Assembly (NCBI GenBank): GCA_026874595.1
Contig: CM049319.1
Coordinates: 52,528,917-52,592,916 of the forward strand
DNA from: Sipunculus nudus
Lineage: Eukaryota; Annelida; Sipuncula; Golfingiida; Sipunculidae
Length of the DNA stretch: 64,000 bases
Direction: 5' to 3'
Below the pieces are notes generated by a model. The model saw only the letters and a program-made list of their open reading frames with translations, ran no database searches and was not told the origin of the DNA. A program made the position numbers and the translations under genes. Shown piece after piece: positions 52,801 through 57,240 of this stretch (position 1 is the first letter of the stretch; every line of letters starts with the position of its first letter).

Positions 52801-54483
52801 ATCTGATACCCAATTAATAACCCCAGGGCTTCTATTTGGAGGAACTGGCAATCAAAGGACCCTAAATAAGGACCTTCACGGTCCCAAACCTCTAGTTTTA
52901 CTTTATACTTTTTATTTAGACTGCTGTACGGCGGATTATTTTGTTCATGTTCCTCTTTCAGATAAACTGCCTAGAGACAGAGCATTCTTAACATCAGAGC
53001 CTTGTGAACACAGCCAGCAGAAAGTTGACTTCAGTCGCTTCTGGAGCTCATGGGTATCTGCCTCTATCAAAGGAGTCAAGTAAGTGGTGCCACCTGTTGT
53101 TAAAACCCTTAAACGTTATGACAGGATTGCAGCCAGATGTTTAAGGGTAGTATTGTTGAGTCTACAGGGACTTGGTCAGTGTTTCCATACCATGCCAGCC
53201 CTACCTGCCAGAGCCAGGAATATAAATTAATCAGTCTCAGTTTAATATCGGAGGCCAAGCATGGCAGTATGATAAGCTCCTTGGGAATTGGTTTTTCTGT
53301 AGGTATAAAACCTCAAAACCAGTAGGTTTCATAATAATATTTAACTCTTGAGGAAAAATAATCCAAACAAGCTTTGCACCAGTTGCAGAAAAAGAAAAAT
53401 CCTTTCTGTTATATATCCGTAATTTATGGCTTTGCTGACACGAGGATTGTGGAAAGATATAATTTAGTGTGGACTTGTTTCTCATATTCTGTTTTCAATG
53501 ATCTACAGGATAATTAACTCAAGTAAGTTATTTTCTCAACAGTTAATTATCCATTTTCATCTTTCTGTCATTTGTGTAAAAAAAATTTCAGGTTTGTTTG
53601 CCCTACCAAAAATTATATTTAAAAAAACAGGTGGAGAGGGGTTGTGGATACACTATAATAAAATAAATTTGAAAAAATATTTTGCTAAAAATATGTAATC
53701 AGGAGTGTTGTGATAGCATATGAATAGTCGTAGGAAGCAGTTTTAAAATCATATTCAGTGATTGAAAAATAAATAAATATCAATGATTGATTATAAATAG
53801 ATTATTTTATGGACCATCTATATTACCTTGATATCTGCTCCATAGAATTATACTTAAAATCAGTCAACTTGTACATCACTCCGAAACCTCAAGGTAATGG
53901 CCAGATCTTTCACACTTATAATTACAGTGAAACCTCTTAGTGTCGAACTCGCTTAAGTCGAATACCCCACTTATGTTGAAGTTACGGTTTCGATATTGCA
54001 GACAACTCTAGTTAAATTATTACTAAATAAAACCCTCTTGTGTCTAACCTCGGTTGTGTCGAAGTTTTCGAAGGGTCCCTTAGACTTCAACACAACAAGG
54101 TTTCACTGTATTTGTCACTGTTCGCTGTTTTGTGCCTAGTCTCTCTGATGCCTCCAATGAAAATATTAGAATAGATTCTTTGACATCTTTGCATGTGCAT
54201 ACATAACTGTGATTGATTATCTAAAATGCAATTGATTATATATGAAAGAAAAGGCCCAGTCATGAGTATAACTGATTAATTGGCACACCACTAACATGAA
54301 CTCTTTGGCCCATCTTATTGTAGTGCTGCAGAGTACTTGGATTATAAACATCACCTGGTCCTGCCGTATGACCTACCGCACTGTGCCAGCTTACCTGAAG
54401 GTGTATCAACAGACATCGACGAACTGACAGAGCCGAGTAACTACAGAGGCTTCCCATACAAGGCCGAGTTGTCCCTCACAAAG
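3317..54483 (+). CDS. TTC17: TTC17, internal part (17 exons, 5' and 3' ends outside window)
   Basis: Partial gene for tetratricopeptide repeat protein 17. In vertebrates TTC17 is known to take part in actin polymerisation and primary cilium formation together with CATIP. Exons joined: 3317-3456, 16263-16429, 16955-17085, 18635-18742, 20121-20245, 20841-21027, 21763-21840, 23423-23647, 24810-25097, 26705-26885, 27376-27519, 28337-28434, 35273-35374 (candidate), 46985-47155, 50271-51138, 52962-53079, 54324-54483. Every junction is AG/GT and every phase fits, giving 1097 codons with no stop. Similarity recalled from human TTC17 covers a first TPR (LGEYNRSV), the following coiled coil (SLQKTLKDLKDYQ), the FLPAENKG motif, the AGLYWR/DVPLVNLAN TPR block and the FWSSWVSASIKGVN region. 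The signal peptide, the first TPRs and the terminal TPRs lie outside. Identification is confident; exact exon edges are read by eye. Confidence 0.93.
3457..5371. other. TTC17 intron, unclassified
   Basis: AT-rich, no supportable exon. 4460-4980 is unusual for repeated short words around gactcgagtc/gactcaagt (gtcaggactttgattctaatc, cttgcactcgtactcaag, cacttggacttgcactcgga). This looks like a degenerate repeat. Nothing else is recognised. Confidence 0.4.
5762..7296 (+). mobile_element. Helitron-like non-autonomous element with 180-bp central tandem repeats
   Basis: The 5' hairpin at 5763-5791 has arms ATGCCCC/GGGGCAT and GCCAC/GTGGC with loop AAA. The centre is eight tandem copies of a unit of about 180 bp, counted at the ctgcagata word at 5871, 6051, 6230, 6410, 6590, 6751, 6931 and 7110 (one spacing is shortened to 161). 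The 3' end has a TGTC-attcc-GACA hairpin (7277-7289), then CTAG at 7293-7296 followed by T. A hairpin plus CTRR-T is the hallmark of Helitrons. No Rep/helicase frame is present. Confidence 0.72.
5835..7130 (+). repeat. 180-bp tandem array, 8 units
   Basis: Units contain cgcaatgcctgcagatattg, gcctgatttttggtgtgtgg, ttacagatcgagttcgcgtt and cctacttttgacc. They carry repeated short open frames that I treat as artefacts. Confidence 0.9.
7985..10552 (+). mobile_element. AGCTCAG-family element (copy B), nested in copy A
   Basis: The 5' hairpin is at 7985-8013. The body is similar along its length to the element at 39069-42037, for example at agtgttatgcagtttgcaag (8723) and gagaccatgtcagacc (9370), and around 10310-10540 versus 41760-42000. 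The 3' end reads atataacagtcccttg, so relative to 42006-42037 about 20 bp including the 3' hairpin are missing. It splits copy A between its atttttac and gttttctctatttttgag sequences. Confidence 0.68.
13818..15591 (+). mobile_element. Helitron-like non-autonomous element with 277-bp tandem repeats
   Basis: The 5' end TATCCGCTAAAACGGAGTTT has an AAAAC/GTTTT hairpin. The centre is about five tandem units of 277-280 bp. The 3' end is ctttggcagatacacgtagt-like, with a decayed hairpin, ending CTAG at 15588-15591 before T. A better preserved 3' end of the same family is at 18300-18335, with hairpin arms ATAC/GTAT and GTAGT/ACTAC and then CTAG. The element interrupts an older repeat whose other copy lacks it. 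Confidence 0.7.
13890..15480 (+). repeat. 277-bp tandem array with palindromic GGTGGCGCCACC sites
   Basis: The perfect palindrome GGTGGCGCCACC occurs at 14043, 14323, 14600, 14877 and 15154, with spacings 280, 277, 277 and 277. Each unit also has a second site, mostly GGTGGTGCCACC, near 14173, 14450, 14726 (altered) and 15006, and a perfect one at 15283. Shared words are tcactcatatctcggcagtg, gcatgtttatagatctc and agctctttatcatacgcaaa. Confidence 0.92.
15791..16262. other. TTC17 intron end, nothing recognised
   Basis: AT-rich unique-looking intron up to the acceptor of the exon at 16263. The open frame that continues left of that exon (from about 16093) lacks any family similarity and contains the acceptor, so it is intron. 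Confidence 0.5.
16263..16429 (+). CDS. TTC17: TTC17 exon: coiled-coil segment
   Basis: The exon is in phase 2 at its start and completes the split Arg codon of the exon at 3317-3456 to read HRSLQKTLKDLKDYQRKHEY. It is rich in K, E and Q with a heptad-like pattern and corresponds to the SLQRTLNELKEYQKQH stretch of vertebrate TTC17. The donor is ATGG/gtatgt, phase 1. The intron before it is 12.8 kb and almost wholly made of nested repeats. Confidence 0.92.
16955..17085 (+). CDS. TTC17: TTC17 exon: linker
   Basis: The exon starts after acaacacag in phase 1 (GCC AAG TAC = AKYCQMVEKEG) and ends RQEE before gtaact in phase 0. It carries two Cys and two Trp in the part that corresponds to the NHQICRLVNQQHSLHCQW area of human TTC17. 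Conservation is weaker here; the phase match on both sides is the main support. Confidence 0.85.
17176..18335 (+). mobile_element. Helitron-like element(s), short copy of the 13818-15591 family
   Basis: Two 5' hairpins are visible: 17181-17206 (GTCTCCCCC and GGGGGAGAC arms) and 17439-17466 (TATCC/GGATA and CAAAAC/GTTTTG arms). The second matches the 5' end of the element at 13818. The centre holds about 2.5 array units with GGTGGCGCCACC at 17751, 17898 and 18174. The 3' end is a two-part hairpin (18300-18330) then CTAG (18332-18335). Probably a 0.9-kb element (17439-18335) next to or inside the start of another family. Confidence 0.65.
18635..18742 (+). CDS. TTC17: TTC17 exon: short linker exon
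   Basis: This 108-nt, phase 0-0 exon lies between tttttcag and gtaagg. It encodes 36 residues, AVQHHEPMMSSPMSDYNYTE and then a basic end with PPRFQKRNALTQD. It is Ser/Pro/Met rich and probably disordered. A minisatellite starts about 30 bp after its donor. Confidence 0.8.
18775..20050. repeat. Minisatellite: 17-bp unit organised in 106-bp higher-order units
   Basis: The basic word is taagaccacctgtctat (17 bp). Between 18775 and about 19560 it is arranged in 106-bp units with gaacgcctgtcagttaagat and tggatgaactgaaagcattc; the tgga word recurs at 18851, 18957, 19063, 19169, 19275, 19381 and 19487, exactly 106 bp apart. From about 19560 it degenerates to plain 17-18-bp repeats. Apart from some 30 and 70 bp at its edges it fills the whole TTC17 intron 18743-20120. 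Confidence 0.95.
20121..20245 (+). CDS. TTC17: TTC17 exon with FLPAENKG motif
   Basis: The acceptor is tggcttacag and the donor TTTGA/gtaagt (phase 2). It encodes TDMPYRNPDWPSQEECEQHV and ends TTFLPAENKGFE. It matches the human segment ending PTYFLPPENKGLR, one of the most conserved short motifs of the family. It lies about 70 bp after the end of the minisatellite that fills the upstream intron. Confidence 0.93.
20246..20840. other. TTC17 intron with poly-G and purine-rich degenerate repeat
   Basis: A run of about 18 G lies at 20261-20278. It is followed by a degenerate repeat of a word like agttaaaaacaaggnttgag (20300-20700), with aagtttgaataagt and acaagaagtttgaataaatt variants. No exon is seen inside. 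Confidence 0.6.
20841..21027 (+). CDS. TTC17: TTC17 exon: linker before second TPR block
   Basis: The acceptor is ttcatttcag. The exon starts in phase 2, completing a Glu codon (E-VKALLSKALGL), and ends DTSMRK/gtgaca in phase 0. It contains PLPWYPPVCVTLADI and a Lys/Arg-rich tail. It lies where vertebrate TTC17 has the PDCSITDFRKS linker. Confidence 0.88.
21066..21437. repeat. Short repeat with complementary AACCACAGTA ends
   Basis: The left end tactgtggttagctttgtat and the right end ttaaacaaaaagaaccacag are approximate reverse complements, enclosing about 340 bp of AT-rich DNA with cacaataatttccc inside. Similar ends occur at 3230-3254, 22905-23005, 33264-33350, 33935-33966, 36687-36790, 55401-55450 and 63898-63944. 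It looks like a MITE or a palindromic short element; target duplication was not established. Confidence 0.5.
21763..21840 (+). CDS. TTC17: TTC17 exon: 26-residue helix
   Basis: A 78-nt, phase 0-0 exon, ggctgctttcag/GTT...AAG/gtatgt. It encodes VLLDYVERAEVTEEEVGQRI then LSAVKK, matching the human LLSRINNYTIPEEEIGSFLFHAINK helix directly before the second TPR block. Confidence 0.92.
21841..23422. other. TTC17 intron, unclassified
   Basis: AT-rich. 22530-22625 and 22905-23005 hold further pieces of the AACCACAGTA-ended repeat. 23145-23225 holds a short degenerate tandem repeat around ttagggtaggggtgcttatt. No exon is seen. Confidence 0.45.
23423..23647 (+). CDS. TTC17: TTC17 exon: second TPR block, part 1
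   Basis: A 225-nt, phase 0-0 exon. It encodes NIGPKWILFNLAGLYWRIIG, then CIRRSLAFVPDKYKDVPLVN and LANVFYRWGRVDDA. The AGLYWR and KDVPLVNLAN motifs are diagnostic for TTC17. Two TPR helix pairs are visible. Confidence 0.97.
24181..24250. repeat. Copy of a 65-bp segment also found at 26549-26615
   Basis: aaaggttcaagggataatct...ccctttaatgac here resembles aaaggttcaaaggattttct...ccctttaatagac at 26549. The second copy continues into two or three tandem units of about 37 bp (agacatcagaaatcggtata and ggccccttt) to 26680. The two copies flank the TPR exon at 24810-25097. Confidence 0.5.
24270..24790 (+). pseudogene. 3' fragment of a CR1-like LINE reverse transcriptase ORF
   Basis: In scattered frames the + strand reads LLYYSMVQSVISYALICW (24295-24350), then KKIERIRKIAEKVI, then RLQSLKCKTNRYSDPFVPKA ending IRLFNA and a stop (about 24545-24621). 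The pattern Y..V.SV..Y...CW ... RI.KI..K.I ... R...NRY..SFVP.AIRL.N is typical of the C-terminal end of CR1/Rex-type non-LTR RT proteins. The region ends with ttgtatcttgtatctt, a short 3' repeat as in such elements. 5' truncated and broken. Confidence 0.6.
24810..25097 (+). CDS. TTC17: TTC17 exon: second TPR block, part 2, and Cys/Thr-rich linker
   Basis: The acceptor is gtttgacag and the donor AAAGTG/gtaaga; phase 0-0. The first half is a canonical TPR (PETHFFLANLLFAKGNLTGA, then WHYEEALRQQSDNDQAF), followed by a capping helix LRIIKCYSKFH. The second half is a low-complexity T/P/S/K linker with ATCTQAPSSGNC-like Cys spacing. The linker is much longer than in human. Confidence 0.95.
25098..25444. 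other. TTC17 intron, AT-rich degenerate repeat
   Basis: 25120-25290 is built of degenerate words such as ttaatgcatg, gtaaattcatatg and tgttaatnta. 25290-25330 has tctgcctgcagtctgcctgc direct repeats. No gene is seen. Confidence 0.45.
25445..26545 (+). mobile_element. AGCTCAG-family element (copy D, right part)
   Basis: The 3' end is cagctgagcgccgtgaccca then tgggtcccttg, the same terminus as at 42006-42037. The body matches 42552-46532 without the LINE (for example catgccagaaattatgtc at 26044 and 46035, and cataacatcatatctgtcaa at 26177). The left end is not determined; no 5' hairpin is seen. It contains a (TC)n tract at 25857-25890. Confidence 0.6.
25857..25890. repeat. (TC)n microsatellite
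   Basis: About 17 TC units within copy D of the AGCTCAG family. The corresponding place in copy E (43006-43045) is a poly-C plus CT-rich tract. Confidence 0.95.
26705..26885 (+). CDS. TTC17: TTC17 exon: Cys-rich linker
   Basis: The acceptor is attaacag and the donor TTGTG/gtatgt (phase 1). It encodes DSGKEKCVVETRTRQKAGQP followed by CEEEPCSTHTCSITPVK and ends CGGNSC. There are eight Cys in about 60 residues, suggesting disulphides in a secreted or luminal segment. I recall no close vertebrate counterpart; phase continuity and the open frame support it. Confidence 0.82.
27376..27519 (+). CDS. TTC17: TTC17 exon: Gly/Cys linker
   Basis: The acceptor is tctttacag (phase 1) and the donor CCCATGA/gtaagc (phase 1). 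It encodes ESLFKDGDNPLGGPADKGKQ, then FCSNTPCGDGVDSKISAAAT. A poly-C/(AC)n tract lies about 70 bp before the acceptor, at 27287-27315. Confidence 0.83.
28015..28039. repeat. (AT)n microsatellite
   Basis: About 12 AT units in the intron between the exons at 27376 and 28337. Confidence 0.95.
28337..28434 (+). CDS. TTC17: TTC17 exon: short linker
   Basis: The acceptor is tcttttccag (phase 1) and the donor GTACAG/gtcagt (phase 0). It encodes TDPDFNKHLDEISTYYQQKG and ACNGEDCNRLLVQ. Phase continuity with both neighbours holds. Confidence 0.86.
28435..29810. other. TTC17 intron, unclassified
   Basis: AT-rich. 28510-28830 has many words like catgtatgcatg, tgcatatgtatgc and acacatgcat, a degenerate alternating purine-pyrimidine stretch. 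No exon is seen. Confidence 0.45.
29811..32969. repeat. 39-bp minisatellite, about 81 copies
   Basis: Unit: tcattcagtgtccctaatat plus cctctacactccacagtgg (39 bp). The main variants are aca[c/t]tcc, gtgg[t/g]tgttc, tag[t]catt and cgacag. Because 39 is 13 x 3, two frames stay open over hundreds of residues (WSFSVPNILYTPQ and SLISSTLHSGHSV repeats). No stop-free flanking exon structure or start context supports a protein. It lies in the TTC17 intron after 28434. Confidence 0.97.
32970..35272. other. TTC17 intron, unclassified
   Basis: Pieces of the AACCACAGTA-ended repeat are at 33264-33350 and 33930-33970. There are poly-G tracts at 33410-33418 and 33543-33551 in a region resembling decayed cDNA-like repeat (ccctgaaacccctccaccaa). 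There is an (AT/AC)n stretch at 34295-34325. No exon is seen. Confidence 0.4.
35273..35374 (+). CDS. TTC17: Candidate TTC17 exon (34 codons)
   Basis: A strong acceptor (gactgtctgtttcag) is followed by 102 open nt, reading CHTKVPTSYGFVQVHTHHHL then VYRQPSYSFPTQCM, and a weak donor ATG/gtacga. The length is a multiple of three and both flanking exons are phase 0, so it can be included or skipped without changing the frame. The next in-frame codons after the donor include a stop (TAA). No homology is recalled, so it could be a chance open stretch or an alternative exon. Confidence 0.5.
35375..39068. other. TTC17 intron, unclassified
   Basis: Mostly AT-rich. 36945-37015 has three tandem copies of a 21-24-bp word aggcatcataatgaacataa. 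36687-36790 and 37040-37112 carry pieces of the AACCACAGTA-ended repeat. 38260-38410 has several ccatggtaac/ccatagtaac words (see findings). No exon is seen. Confidence 0.4.
39069..42037 (+). mobile_element. AGCTCAG-family element (copy C), complete ends
   Basis: The 5' hairpin is at 39069-39097 (one mismatch, ctgatct). The 3' end is cagctgagcaccgtgaccca then ttggtcccttg, ending at about 42037. The body is collinear with copy B (7985-10552). It is interrupted by a SINE at 39941-40332. No coding potential is seen; the internal CCCCAGC-containing part resembles copy B's 8750-8770. Confidence 0.72.
39941..40332 (-). mobile_element. tRNA-derived SINE, antisense, with 12-bp target duplication
   Basis: Read on the minus strand the element starts with a tRNA-like head: A box TGGCTCAGGGGTAGAGC (40301-40317) and B box GGTTCGAATCT (40264-40274). 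A roughly 290-bp body follows, with a short A-rich tail (39941-39950). The flanking 12 bp TATCATGCAGAT is duplicated exactly at 39929-39940 and 40333-40344. The homologous place in copy B (about 9284) has no insert. Length 392 bp. Confidence 0.88.
42038..43181. repeat. Left part of AGCTCAG-family copy E with 110-bp tandem units
   Basis: 42250-42600 contains three to four tandem units of about 113 bp (ccccttcccccaccccactg, agtccttgctccttggcact, aagaaaatatattaatatat). From 42552 it is collinear with copy D (25445 on). Poly-C tracts lie at 42686-42697 and 43006-43021. It continues after the LINE to 46532. Confidence 0.6.
43171..46021 (+). mobile_element. L1/Tx1-type LINE insertion, 5' truncated, with 11-bp target duplication
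   Basis: The inserted segment is 43182-46010. The 11 bp CTATTTGTCCA stands at 43171-43181 and again at 46011-46021, right after an A-rich tail (45987-46010). Copy D carries the uninterrupted site (about 26019-26034). The element is in the + orientation, in a + strand TTC17 intron. The element is about 2.8 kb and lacks ORF1 and the endonuclease part. Confidence 0.9.
43296..45620 (+). pseudogene. LINE reverse transcriptase ORF2, broken
   Basis: Pieces in order: 43296-43594 (GDKPTKYFLNLEKRN motif before the RT), a stop, then 43605-44254 with RT blocks SGPDGFPVEFYK, NWRPLSLLNTDYKI and SVDFEKAFDQLEW, a stop, 44292-44460 with TRGVRQGCPLSPYLFILAAE, then a shifted frame with the catalytic block, where the usual YADD reads as HANDT (about 44452-44466). 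Later come pieces 44749-45090 and 45093-45325, and a C-terminal zinc-like CSFCKKEKETYLHIFYRC at about 45450-45503. The motif set fits the L1/Tx1 branch. Several stops and shifts and an altered active site make it non-functional. Confidence 0.85.
46022..46532 (+). mobile_element. AGCTCAG-family copy E, right part
   Basis: Collinear with 26035-26545 of copy D; the 3' end is cagctgaacaccatgaccca then tgggtcccctg. It is separated from its left part by the LINE. Confidence 0.6.
46985..47155 (+). CDS. TTC17: TTC17 exon: RLEVMGG segment
   Basis: The acceptor is ttttgttatag and the donor CCTTAC/gtaagt; phase 0-0. It encodes NMEKRPHIRLEVMGGILHQR and a Cys-containing end ECVLFNDGSKSSGCAREEF. It corresponds to the human MKGRRLDLQGIRVLKKG...SSCYGDC segment, the best anchor after the 18-kb intron region. 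A G-run lies in the following intron at 47197-47210. Confidence 0.9.
47156..50270. other. TTC17 intron, unclassified
   Basis: There is a G-run at 47197-47210. 48735-48860 is a degenerate tandem of ggtgatatgtaaccatggtg-like words. 49270-49700 contains cttgccccaggcaagtaaaa and acttgccctacttggcaagt, inverted words that may mark a small repeat. A spurious splice-like segment at 48915-48959 was rejected. No gene is seen. Confidence 0.4.
50271..51138 (+). CDS. TTC17: TTC17 exon: long lysine-rich exon
   Basis: An 868-nt exon, tatcttccag/GAT...CTCG/gtaaat, phase 0 to 1, 289 codons. It starts DFAEMIDNLNNMDLSTLAYN, then has about 120 residues very rich in K, Q, R and S (probably disordered and coiled, with possible nuclear-signal-like clusters). 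An acidic stretch DDYSDLEDEPVVVFEENLEN follows, then a predicted small helical bundle NHFRIPKDFARRLLEVSLDD. The end is acidic and ends SKFDVRQIL. The equivalent part of human TTC17 (VKRVKKPKGDHKKTPGKK) is far shorter. Reading past the donor meets a stop at 51204, which could be an alternative end, but splicing restores clear TTC17 sequence. Confidence 0.88.
51360..52760 (+). mobile_element. Second copy of the 11.7-15.79 kb repeat, without the 277-bp element
   Basis: It shares the words ctcagaaa-ggagct-atcaccaaattttatgc, tttcacagaaatgatcc, atagcttggcagactgc, gccaagagtt and tttgacatatcagc, and the right end gcacaggttcacataaggcc (52730-52752), with the left and right parts of the copy at 11.7-15.79 kb. 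The junction at about 52575-52625 is uninterrupted here. Confidence 0.62.
52962..53079 (+). CDS. TTC17: TTC17 exon: FWSSWVSAS segment
   Basis: The acceptor is cctctttcag (phase 1, completing Asp) and the donor GTCAA/gtaagt (phase 2). It encodes DKLPRDRAFLTSEPCEHSQQ and KVDFSRFWSSWVSASIKGV. It aligns with human PSPDECLKLRWVELTAIVSTWLAVSSKNI, the region just before the last TPR block. Confidence 0.93.
53080..53922. other. TTC17 intron, nothing recognised
   Basis: AT-rich, with short random open frames only. Confidence 0.5.
53925..54108. mobile_element. Tc1/pogo-like MITE with TA target duplication
   Basis: A 184-bp element with terminal inverted repeats CAGTGAAACCTCTTAGTGTC (left) and the complement of aagactt-caacacaacaaggtttcactg (right), flanked on both sides by TA (53923-53924 and 54109-54110). 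An inner repetition of tgtcgaa words (gtgtcgaactcg, aagtcgaatacc, tgtgtcgaagtt) is seen. No coding capacity. Confidence 0.75.
54324..54483 (+). CDS. TTC17: TTC17 exon: last exon visible
   Basis: The acceptor is ttattgtag (phase 2, completing Asn) and the donor ACAAAG/gtgcgt (phase 0). It encodes AAEYLDYKHHLVLPYDLPHC, then ASLPEGVSTDIDELTEPSNY and RGFPYKAELSLTK. It matches the human ITEHIDFATPIQQP...LPTSMHTLDHLHGVSNR area. The following TPR exons are not found up to 64000. Confidence 0.92.
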
Positions 54484-55453
54484 GTGCGTATTCACAAAGG
54501 TCAGAGTGGTAGGATATTAGTGGTAGGATTCTGTTGTAAAATCATACTCGATGATTGAAAGATAAAAAGTGATTGATGATCATTTATCAATACGTTAATT
54601 TATGTACCATATATACCGTAAAAGTTGTTGTAGCAGTTGATACTTGTGCTAGGAAATCAAATCCTTAAAACCAGAATTTTCTGGCATAGTCGGGGTGCCA
54701 CTTGTAATATGAACTTATCCTTTCTCAGTGAGCTTACCCGGTACATGGAACAATGTCAGTTGAGGGGATAATAAGTGTTTCCTTAAACCAGTGCTTGTGA
54801 AATGTCTTTCCCCAATAATTTACACCTTTAACCATCTCTGATGAAAACCTGCCTTATGTTTGGTGAACTGATGGAATGTTCATTTTATTAACATGAAACA
54901 CAAATAATAAATTTGCCCAGTTCAAGGCCTACCTGTTCTGACAAGCCCCCATCAAGTGACACTTCCTAATCTGCATTACTGTTATATTATGAGTCAATTT
55001 GAAGCATATGCCAGTCTGTCACTTTTTGAGGTAAATTTTCTTTTCTGTTTAATCTTTATAGGTATGCGTCTCATTATGAAAAACTAGCATTTCCATAGCC
55101 GTTTATACATGTAAAGTTGTGTCTTATTCAAACTTGCTCCACTAGAGACACGTCATGAATTCTGTTGCCTGCCTGGTTGATCGCTGGGTTCCAGCTGACT
55201 TTTGAAGCTGTGTAGCAGAAGTTAAAGCCCTGGGTCACCTGTGCAATGACCTTTACATTCCCAGGTCAACTAAGTCTTTCCATGACAGATATCCACAGTT
55301 ATAAACTCCCATATTAAGAACTATCAGGTCACCTTCATCATTTTGTGCTTTTCAAGTGTATTGGATAACAATGTTATAAAGTTTCACGTGAGCTGCAAAT
55401 ACTGTGGTTGTCTTCTTATTTGCTCTGGTTTCAAATTCCCGATATTCACAGTC
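54484..55453. other. TTC17 intron up to the LTR element
   Basis: No TTC17 exon is visible. 55401-55450 (atactgtggttgtcttctta) is the left half of an AACCACAGTA-ended repeat; the right half (gcgaaaatgaaaccacgcag) appears directly after the LTR element at about 62984, so the LTR element landed inside it. Confidence 0.5.
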
Positions 55454-55672
55454 CGCCAGTATCGTTAATTTGATGGTAATATTCCAGGGTTAGACCTTTT
55501 AGGGACTCAACATACTTAAGTGACATTTTCCATGACTAAAGTCCTTGGAGGACTAGTATCTATGTGACACTCTGGGTTGCCATCTTGGGCTTCTTGTATT
55601 TGTGGTCTTGGACATTAAATCATAGTGTGGCTGTCTCCAAGCTATCAGTGTACTCTCTTTATAATATTGGCG
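55454..55672 (+). repeat. 5' LTR
   Basis: 219 bp, starting CGCCAGTATCG and ending AATATTGGCG; the ends CGCCA/TGGCG form a 5-bp inverted repeat instead of the usual TG...CA. A TATA-like ctttataatatt stands near its right end. Confidence 0.92.
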
Positions 55673-56439
55673 TGGTGGCAGCGGTTCCATAACCCACTGA
55701 GCAACAAACAGCAGTGCCAAGTGAGTTAACACCAAAAGCTTACAAGGAAACAGCACAGTAAATCTTGACTGTGAGCTTAGCTTTATAAGTTAAGTCAACA
55801 CACTTGATTTTAAGAACAACAGTAACTATGGCCGGTCGGTTTTTTTACCGAGCGCTACCGAGCGTACTGAGCGCTACCGAGCGCTAGCGCTCGGTAGGAC
55901 TTTTTACCGAGCGCTACCCTGGATTCACACCAGGCATTGCTCTGACTTGCTTAGGGCTACCGAGCGCTCGGTCTTTTTACCAATCGCTACCCTGCTCTAA
56001 CAACGGGCAGAGTTCTTACATACTTGGAACTACCGAGCGCTAGGAACTTTTTACTGAGCGCCACCATCGCGCACATGACAACTAGTTTTCTAACCGTATT
56101 TAGCACAAAACATCATATTCATGTTATTTAGAATAAAGCACAATTCTCAATTAGTCCAGCAAACAAAATAACTAACAATGCATATAACTTGGATGATGTC
56201 TGATGATTTCTCACCAAACCGTACCGGGTAACACCTTTTGCATAAATTTCTTTAAATGACGGTTATATACCTATATATAAATATGTAAGCTGACTACCTA
56301 ACGCCATCATCGGAGCCATGGAGAGTGCCGCGACTAGTTATAATAACTTTTTGTACAATCCATGTAAAATAAATAAGATTATATTTATGTATATATGAAG
56401 TTATTTAATGTTATGATATACATACATATAAATTGGAGA

Positions 56440-56520
56440 TATATATATGAATACATATATTCATATATCAGTATATATATATATTATTTAATATTATGCT
56501 ATATATTTTCATATATCAGA

Positions 56521-56571
<51 letters not shown>

Positions 56572-56636
56572 GAAGGTAGTGTTTCCCTTCGATGTAAAGT
56601 GCTCTATGGCCTACAGACTAGGCCAGCGCGGTTTTT

Positions 56637-56667
<31 letters not shown>

Positions 56668-56804
56668 GCGAAGGTAAAGATAAACAGTGACTTTTTTAGA
56701 CAGACTAACTACACTTACTAGTTTATTAACATACGAGCTTTCGAAGCACACAGGCTTCTTCGTCAGGTGGTAATTCAACTACAGACTATAACACTGCTAT
56801 ACCG

Positions 56805-56884
<80 letters not shown>

Positions 56885-57190
56885 GGGGGGTGAGAGAGAG
56901 CGAAAGAGACAGAGAAAAGATAAAGTGAAATAGAAAGAGAGAGCTATACTATATAAAATATTTATCCGATATATAAAGGAGAGAGAGAAAAAAAGAAAGA
57001 AAGAGAGAGATAGAGAGAAAGAGAGACAGAGAAGGAACCTGAATCAGAGGGAAAAGTAACAAAGACCTATACTTTTCACAATATTTATTCGATATAGGTT
57101 ATATAGGAGAGATAGAAAGAAAGAAAAGAGAGATAAAGAGAGAGATCAAGAAAAAGGGAGAGGGAAAGAAAGAGAAAGTAAAAAAAAAAG

Positions 57191-57221
<31 letters not shown>

Positions 57222-57240
57222 TGATTGGGAAAGATAACAT
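56440..57240. repeat. (TA)n and (GA)n rich core of the foldback element
   Basis: (TA)n runs lie at about 56520-56568, 56640-56666 and 56808-56870, then GA-rich tracts to 57225 (gagagagaaagagag words). Confidence 0.9.
56571..56810 (-). mobile_element. Penelope-like element fragment with hammerhead-like core
   Basis: On the minus strand 56766-56739 reads CTGACGA, a, stem GAAGC-ctgtgt-GCTTC, then GAAA: the conserved core order of hammerhead ribozymes. The next GCTC can pair with GAGC (56807-56804), a possible stem III, but the expected U before the cleavage site is not seen. gaagaagcctgtgtgcttcg is typical of Penelope-like element ends, which are known to carry hammerheads. A second fragment (56571-56640) lies on the other side of a (TA)n run. 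Confidence 0.5.
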
